Source: Mesostigma viride
Taxonomy: Eukaryota > Streptophyta > Mesostigmatophyceae > Mesostigmatales > Mesostigmataceae
Direction: 5' to 3'
Assembly (NCBI GenBank): GCA_009746045.1
Contig: RPFO01001459.1
Span: 1 to 46,163, forward strand
Length of the DNA stretch: 46,163 bases
The translations under genes and the position numbers were made by a program. This document shows, piece after piece, positions 39,226 to 46,163 of the stretch (its first letter is position 1; every line of letters starts with the position of its first letter). The notes under the pieces were generated by a model. The model made no database searches. It was not told the origin of the DNA and saw only the letters and a program-made list of their open reading frames with translations.

Positions 39226-39333
39226 GACCAACCCGCCAGCCCTGCAGCAGCACTGGCGGAGCAGGGACCTTTGTGTCCCCAAGAAACTGTGGAAGCCCCC
39301 CTGTGCTGCCCCGGCAAAGAGCACTCAAGCTAG
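39226..39333 (+). CDS. Hypothetical protein, alternative terminal exon b
   Basis: After GATTGCAG the frame reads DQPASPAAALAEQG and on through Pro/Cys-rich residues to TAG 39331-39333. The DNA before it repeats the DNA before exon a, so the two exons may have come from a duplication, though their own sequences no longer match. Confidence 0.35.
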   Translation, partial: DQPASPAAALAEQGPLCPQETVEAPLCCPGKEHSS

Positions 39334-39545
39334 TTATCTACATGGGGGCAATCGATTTTGGGATGGCTTAGACATTACAGCATTTGAAATGACATCTGTG
39401 CACTGAATTTTAGTCCCTTCAGTAATCTGTGGCACGTTGTGGCTTGTGTCATAGCCGACGTCTTGAGCCAACCTCACCTTTGAAGCATAAGCTATGCGTC
39501 ATATTTCAATTAATTAATGAATCATGGTCCTGTGAAAATTAATAA

Positions 39546-39890
39546 CTTATCACCCTTGGGTGCTCCTGATTTTTCTGATAACTTATCACCCCTGAGTGCT
39601 CCTGATTTTCCTGATAATTTATCACCCCTGAGTGCTCCTGATTTTTTCTGATAATTTATCACCCCTGAGTGCTCCTGATTTTTTCTGATAATTTATCACT
39701 CCTTTTTTATCAGAAAAAGGTCAAAACTGTGCCTTTTTTTTATCAGTTTTTATCAGTTTTATCAGGGAAAAAAAGCCATTATCAGGCCATTATCAGGCGT
39801 TTATCAGGACTTTATCAGGCGTTTATCAGTGTTTATCAGCGTTTATCAGCGTTTATCAGCGTTTATCAGCGTTTATCAGGTGCAAAAAAA
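39546..39890 (-). repeat. Two linked minisatellites, locus 2 (36-37-bp unit and CGTTTATCAG)
   Basis: From 39546 a unit of 36-37 bp (TTATCACCCCTGAGTGCTCC then TGATTTTTTCTGATAA) repeats about 4.5 times. From 39710 shorter units follow, mainly CGTTTATCAG, the reverse complement of the CTGATAAACG unit at 29343-29520. The flank ACTAGTGTAGTT at 39921 is the reverse of the locus 1 flank. Confidence 0.85.
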
Positions 39891-40142
39891 GGGAAAACTG
39901 ACAATGTCAGGGCCCAATTTACTAGTGTAGTTCAGCTAGTGCCGAAAAGCCTTAAAAGATCTTCCTCCCATACCGAGTTTGTGGTATTGCTGAATTTTTT
40001 ACATCAAGTATCGTGCTCTAAGGTGGCTTATACCATATCTACCGCTTCTTCGTATTCCGGCCCTATACCGCAAGTTCTATAATTAATTTTCGCACCTATG
40101 ATGATGGACGATGGTGGTGGCCACAGGTGCCCACATCTTTCA

Positions 40143-40617
40143 TTAACCCCTAAATGATCTTGCTGCCGATTTTCCGCCAAAAATCGACATATAGCCGATG
40201 CAGCGGCCCCTTATAGGGGGATCAAATGCCGCGAAAACTATTAAGAATCAGGAAAATTTTAGCTGAGAAGATCGAAAGTTTATAATTTTCTGCGTGCCAC
40301 CATACTAGGGTTTGCATACTTCATACTTTTGACAAAGTTACAGAGGTGTTCTGGCCGGTCAAAGTACAAGGGGTCAGGGTACTTTTCACGTTAACAACGT
40401 GCATTCCGGGAAACGACGACCTGGCCATGGCGGCTTGCACCAAGGCATGGCATTTACGTTTGCGTTCGAATTTTCTGGCCAAACTCAGGAAATTGATTTT
40501 ATACGTCCTAACTAAAGATCATAGGCTATTTAAAGATCATACAGGCCAATTTTTGGCTCGCGGGAATGCCATTTGAGGTGTCGGCAGCTTTCTTGCTGGA
40601 AAAAACTGCGATCAGGC
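40143..40617 (+). repeat. Repeat family C, single copy
   Basis: It runs from taacccctaaatg to ttgctggaaaaaactgcgat. It matches the right arm at 27510-27975 directly and the left arm at 27016-27260 in reverse. Here no opposite arm is found. Confidence 0.8.
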
Positions 40618-42164
40618 CGCACGATAGAGACGTTGGTCAACAGCAATACCTTTACGGCGTATTTTCAGGGATATATAGGTTTCTTCGTACTACATGTACT
40701 TCGTACTGTATGTATTTATGATGAATATTAGTCGTCAACGTGCAAAGGTGACAGGAAATCACCGAATATAGCGACCATCCTGCACAACTTTGGTGGGCCA
40801 CAATGCACGCCATTTTGCGGCCACCGCCTCCAGGGGCCAAGGTAACGCCAGACATGCCTGGTAAAGCTGAGGCATCGTTTTCTTATCGATGTTTGACGTT
40901 TTTATATACGTTCTAGCTCGTGTAGCACATTCATTTTAATTATTCATGCATGCTCTTTCTTGACCATGGCCTAGGGCCCCTTCCTAACACACCTTCTTAG
41001 ATGCTTCCCTCCGTCAGTTGACCTGCCATACTGTACATATTAGTGTGATGGTGCTGATTTTTAGAGGCTGTGTGGGTTTGAATACCTCCATACATGTTTG
41101 TAATACATTTCCCACACACATATTGCATGAGTGTGAGGCAGTTGGCTGGTCTCTGTGGCATCATCAAGCATGTAATGGTGAGTAAAAACTTCAAATGGTC
41201 AGCATGTGCCACCAGCTGTGCTGGCCATGACCTGGCAAGCAATAACACCTTAGGCCTAGTTTATCCATACTAGGGAAAGAGCAATAGGCTTAAATCACTA
41301 GTTTGTTGGTGGTTGCCTCCTAGAAGCATGCCTTGCGTAGGGTATCCGTACCGCGTTACCTACGTGCATGGACAAGGTGGCACCTGCACATAGGTGCCAT
41401 ATAAGGGCAGTGCGATGATGCAGTTATGTTTTCCCATCTGACATCGTGGAAGGGAAATGCTTTGTATGGCATGGTTGGTGGCCATATTACATAGTAAGTA
41501 GTATGCCCACCCCTACCCCCTTGGTTGCTTTTTACCAACGGTACCCCTATACTAAGGCTGTACTGGGTGTAACTGCTGGTACGTATACCCAACCAAATGA
41601 TGACCCCAATGGCTCAAACTGTTCAGCAACTAACTGTTTATCATCCCTGAAGTGGTCAAGCCGGAATGGGCTTAGCCCTGGATAATAACGTGGTTGTAAA
41701 CCCTATTCGTCACTAGCGCTTGTAGGGATCCCTGTGTAGGCTAGACTAATTTTAGGACTGGACACTGGACACGTGTCAGATACCAGGACACCCCAAGTGT
41801 ACGTCTAGGTAGAGGCCTGTGTACAGTGTACGGATCTGAATGTCAGTTCACCAAAGGACCACTGAGGCCGGACCTGTGTGTCAGTAGTACGGCCTAAAGA
41901 TGATAAGCCTACTTATAGTAGGGAAAGTAGGATGCCATGTGGAGAGTATTCCGTCGTGGACCATTGACGCTAGGATTGTCGATGACAGCCAACCAGTGGC
42001 GCTAGGCCATGGATTGCACGGTGACTGCACCATTGTGGTTATCATAAGTATGGGCGACATGTGGAACTAACACTCTGTGGAAGCCATAACCAGCTTATGT
42101 ACGCTTGCTTGAACTGTGCTAAAGGATACCAAGACGTGACATCATTCCATTTATTCTACCACCA
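40618..42164. other. No recognisable gene
   Basis: No gene, RNA or element is seen. Short open frames lack motifs. Confidence 0.4.
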
Positions 42165-42295
42165 ACAACAACAACCCCACCGCCACCGCCACCGCCACCA
42201 CCACCACCACGTACCACCACGGCCATGACCGCCACCGCCGCCGCCGCCCCACCCACCCACCCCACCACCACCTGGCCCCGCCGCCGCCCCCACAT
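42165..42295. repeat. (CCACCG)/(CAC)n low-complexity tract
   Basis: CAC, CCG and CCACC units alternate over about 130 bp. A following open frame (42304-42576, Gln/Arg-rich, no motif) has no support beyond being open. Confidence 0.85.
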
Positions 42296-43170
42296 ATTCT
42301 CAAATGCAACAGCCGCTTGCACAATTCAATGGAACTGACCAGCAGAGCCTCGTAATGGCGCAAATGCCAGGCCGAAGACGGCAAGGAAGATGGCCAGCAC
42401 TGGAAGCTGTATACGGGGCGAGGAAGGTAGCTGACGCTCAGCGTGGCCGATCTTCAACCGCCAGTTACGTGCTGCGTGCGCAGCCATACGTGCTGCAGCT
42501 GCCATATTACCGCGGCCTGCATGCATATCATGATCATATTGTGGACGTGATAATTCGACGCCATGTTGCAGATTAACCCATGATATATATCAGCCGTCAA
42601 CTATACATGCAGTTATTATATACACACACTCGGTCATGATGCGTGCGTACGCACGCCGCGCGCGGCCGGCCGGTCATGATGCATATGACAACGTCGTGCA
42701 TATCGCATGCGCATATGCGCAGTTAGTGCGCATGCACGTCGAGGATCAGTCGGTCTTAATATATATGTGCATGAGGCGTGATCAACTTATGAAAAAAAGC
42801 TGCTGCATATCGAACGTACCCACCCTGACGGCGCGCACACAGCCGCGCACACTGCAGCAAGCTGGCTATAGGTCAGCTTTGACGACTGGTTGCGGGTCTG
42901 ATGACGACGACGTCGACTGCTTATTGACTCGTCAGCGCAATCGATTTATTCAGATGTTGTACGCAAAGTGCACCAATAATGTTGATCGTGATTGAAACTA
43001 CCATCATCTGACGACAAAATTCTGTGTCAGTTGTGTTATATATGGAGAGATCCATGGAGACCGCGCGCATGCACAACAATAAATATTTTGTAGGCATGTG
43101 TTCGAATGAGGCATGTGGTCACCATTATTTTGGCGGCTACAGAGACTTCAAGGCTACAGTTTCAGCTTCA
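42296..43170. other. No supported gene; palindromic alternating purine-pyrimidine patch
   Basis: At 42640-42740 are GCGTGCGTACGCACGCCGCG, GCGCGCGGCCGGCCGG and GCATGCGCATATGCGC, short palindromes with alternating purine-pyrimidine. Open frames at 42304-42576 and 42636-42995 are without motifs. Confidence 0.4.
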
Positions 43171-43288
43171 AGAGAAGTTTTTGTAAACTTCGAAGAGAAG
43201 TTTTTGTAAACATCACCCGGTGATTTTTCACCCGGTGTGAAAGTGACAAAGTTGGTGCGGCGCGGCGCGGCGCGGCGCGGCGCGGCGC
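43171..43288. repeat. Short direct repeat and (GGCGC)n tract
   Basis: AGAGAAGTTTTTGTAAAC occurs at 43171-43188 and 43194-43211. CACCCGGTG occurs twice around 43215-43237. A (GGCGC)n run covers about 43258-43288. Confidence 0.85.
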
Positions 43289-46079
43289 TCGAAGCACTAA
43301 TTATTAGAGGCGCTCGCCGAAGTCCGTGGGCGCGGCGCAACAAGCGTGACCGATTGTGATGGTCGCGTAAACTCACATGACTAACGGTTGTACAGGTCAC
43401 GTCAGAAAAGCACCCCGGCCCGACCAGAGCAGGAGACAGGGGAAAATAATTGGAATGCAGGACTTGTACAATTCTCCAGCCGTCAGGCGTCAGCCATGGC
43501 AGGAAAGTTCCTTACCGGACTGTTACTGGGGCGGGCATGGCTAGACAAATATATGGAAATGGCGATCGGCGTTTTCGGTGCTAATTAATTTCGCCTGCGA
43601 TCGTTGCGGAAAAAAGCATGAGTACGAATTGCGCTGGTTGAGTTGACGCTCTATAGTGGAACCTGCTTTTTCGGCATCCCAATTAAAGGTAAATGATGCC
43701 AGCCCCGTTTGCCATCCAGATTTTCTGCCTGTCTCTTGCCCCGAGGCTCGTGAAAGCGCCACTTTCATGTGACGGATTCGTCGTTAAGCATCGCCGCTCG
43801 AGAGGGAGACGTAAGCCAGCCTCCGCAAACAGCGTGATGTGCGCCTGTTAATGCTTCCAATTGAAATTCATGGCGTGGGAAGCTGAGCTTGAAGACAGCA
43901 AACAGAAGGTAAATGTCCTTTATTCAACATGTAGCACAGGTGTTGATGTGCAACCCTAAAGTTTATCCAGCTTTAACCATTCCATAAAACACGGGACTGG
44001 GGCTCCAGATTAGGGGAGTGCTGGTGAGTATTTCAGCCTCTTTCTTTGGCCAGGTCATAATGCACCATGTCTATGAATGATGGGCGTCGAGTTTCAAATT
44101 GGGGCTCGGAGGCACGAAGAAACCAGCTGGCACCCCAGGTATGTGAAGTGCGCATATATGGTTGCTGCCTTGGGATACCCAGGATTCATTTTCCTTACTA
44201 AATTCAGACAGTTGAAGCAGGCTGAGCTAAATTGTATAAACGGAAGGGGGTGTTTTGTCTTTGATATGGTTGCTGCCTATGATGCATATTATTGCGTGCA
44301 AAACAGATTGCACAATTGGCATATAATCTCACCCCGTCACCCGGGACACCATCACAGCATGCAACATACAGGCTCACAACAACGTCACCATCACGGTCAC
44401 AAAGGTGCTTGCTGCCACACAACTCCCCACCACACCCAACACACCTGCCGCTGTTACGCCTTTGTTAGCAATGCCTGGCAACACCACCATTCCTGTCGTG
44501 CGCACCAGGTGCACCGTGTGCATAAGTTGTCTCACTTAATATAACTATGCAACATTTATTGTAGACATTTACTGCGTCCCCCACCAGCAGGAACTTCCAC
44601 CGCCATTAGTCTCTCCTGTTGGAGTAACTGGTGGCAGTGTCCCTACAACTCAGTATGGAATCTGCCATAAACAATAACGTCAGGACCTGCACCATTGCTG
44701 CCACAATCTGCCATGTTGACTTTGCCCATCGCAGCCTTGATCATGATTGCAGCCGCTCGTACCTGCCCCTCTTCATCTCTTCTAGTATAGCACCAGAAAC
44801 TTGGGCCACATTTAGCAGCACCACCAGCTGACATAACTGGCACAACAGCAAATCAGCCAGTTGTATCAAACAAGGCACCCTACACTGTACTGCCCACAAT
44901 TGGTATCAGCCACTGCCACAATCTATCAGTCAATGCCACTTGCCAGCATCACAGAATGTCATGACCTGGCATGTTGCCACGGAAATCTGAATAGAGAGCA
45001 TTCACAACAATCCCTAAACAACGTGTTGCCTTTGCACACGGCACAACTGTTGGCTATACGCTGCCACCTGCCACACAGATTTAGCTTCCATCAGCAGTAG
45101 CTTCATGACCTCCACAGTAGCCCATAACATGCATCTATTATCATAACACAATAGCATGAAGGACTGCTGACTGGTGCCAAAGGCCATACTACTGCCATCT
45201 GCATTACTTTCTACCACATGTGCCACTCTCTTCTGCATCACTAGGCCCCAAGACTGTTGCCAACACCTTCGGCTGGCATAAGCTCATGGCATGCCACATC
45301 GTCCATCTGCCTTGCAGAGTCCACGCTTGACAAGGCATTATTAGTCCAGGGTGTGATAAACAACACATATCAAATAATGCCCATGCACCTTTAGAAGATT
45401 GCTTGGCGTGAAAGCTAGCTATCTAGGTTATGCGCTAAAGATTTTAGATAGCAACTGCAAGGCAACCGTGTGCAGCCATGTTTGCAACGCACCACCATTT
45501 CACATGCCAATTAGTTTCTTTCTCTTATACTCAACCAATTTCTAAACTCTCACGCCCTACGACCGGAGTGTTGGTAGTCCAGCTACTTAAATGTATGTCA
45601 ATGATGAAGTGTATGCTGTGGTGGCGATAGCCAAGTTGGTGTTCAACCTTACCCCAGCTTGTATTATTGTAGGGACTTAAAAGGATATATACTTTGTTGG
45701 CTGCTGTCACGTGTCACTGTGACACGTCGTCATCTGTGGTGCGACTGAAGTAATACTTGGCAATCATGTTCAGCATGCTCTATTTAGATTGCATGCAAAA
45801 CTTCAGCCAAGTCTGAACTCATTTGTGCTGCCTGTGGCTCATTAAATCTCCCAAATTAGGGCAAGAGAAATGCTATATGTGACAGTTGACAGCATAATGT
45901 CTTGCCATCCCGTCTCTATCAGGGGTACAATTTGGAAGTTGAGCTGCATATGTTATATTTAATGTGCCTGCCCATTTCCAGGTCAAACCGACATTAACAG
46001 TGTTGTTTGTGAAATAATAATGTAAAAAATTGGAAATTTTAGAGTTTTGAAATGCTTTTGGACGTGACCGATATGTGAG
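43289..46079. other. No recognised gene; possible remains of Thr/Pro/His-rich coding
   Basis: An ATG-started frame at 44077-44544 (155 codons) has no known motif and ends His-rich. An overlapping frame near 44370-44540 reads Thr/Val/Pro-rich (for example LPTTPNTPAAVTPLLAMPGN). Similar Pro/Thr-rich scraps recur in different frames to about 44950. This could be an old repetitive surface-protein-like sequence, but homology cannot be shown. Nothing else is seen. Confidence 0.3.
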
Positions 46080-46163
46080 CACCAGGTGCCCAACCTAGGT
46101 GCCATCCATCCACCAGGGTTAATGCTCCGTGACTCCCCAACAGGAGCACGAGTTAATTGTGGT
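46080..46163. repeat. Repeat family B, copy 3 (runs off the window)
   Basis: CATCCATCCACCA leads to GGGTTAATGCTCCGTGACTC (from 46116) and GGAGCACGAGTTAATT. The CATC spacer is short here. The left GACCGGTAGGA block is not seen. Confidence 0.75.

Noticed and set aside
44077-44544. 155-codon frame as a gene
   Set aside because: No motif, His-rich low-complexity end, and a competing frame with equal or better composition. Kept only as a note.

Overview
This is a window of eukaryotic nuclear DNA made almost entirely of transposable elements, their remains, microsatellites and fold-back DNA. Reverse-transcribing elements of three classes (Ty1/copia LTR, DIRS-type tyrosine-recombinase, non-LTR), GT-AG introns with preserved reading phase and kilobase-scale simple repeats exclude a prokaryote. 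An alga or other protist with a repeat-rich genome is plausible, but nothing in the sequence names the species. There are no rRNA genes, no convincing tRNA and no CRISPR array.

Layout. About 1.4-2.2 kb: 3' end of a decayed LINE ORF2. 2.4-3.9 kb: a 1.5-kb pure GA tract. 5.9-6.5 kb: reverse copies of dispersed repeat family A. 6.9-16.3 kb: a nested pair. A decayed DIRS-type element (RNase H end, a 2A-like peptide motif, tyrosine recombinase) is split at its HxxR box by a young, complete copia-like retrotransposon on the minus strand (8002-16033). That element has a 5-bp target duplication GCGAC and nearly identical 696/698-bp LTRs that end in AGTTAA/TTAACT instead of TG/CA. It has extra open frames ahead of gag, and a protease-like segment lies between integrase and reverse transcriptase. 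16.4-23.2 kb: short direct repeats, a CCCG tract and three fold-back palindromes, one a perfect 198-bp palindrome. 23.9-26.2 kb: more family A copies, one interrupted by about 1 kb of unrelated DNA. 27.0-29.5 kb: a large inverted repeat, a pair of hairpins with a constant core and different complementary stems, a double hairpin, and a CTGATAAACG minisatellite. 30.5-31.7 kb: GGGA and GGGT tracts. 32.4-34.7 kb: a 5'-truncated LINE reverse transcriptase pseudogene between copies of repeat family B, one of which carries a huge CCCT expansion. 35.3-36.4 kb: a 286-bp tandem array built on GC-rich palindromes, then a 385-bp MITE with TA target duplication. 36.4-39.3 kb: the only candidate host gene, multi-exon and of unknown function. 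39.5-46.2 kb: another minisatellite, another copy of the 27-kb repeat, and sequence with no recognisable gene.

The working parts belong to selfish elements. The copia-like element should supply Gag, integrase, a possible protease, reverse transcriptase and RNase H for its own copying. The DIRS remnant and both LINE remnants carry frameshifts and are dead. The palindromic elements carry no protein and, if mobile, would need enzymes supplied elsewhere.
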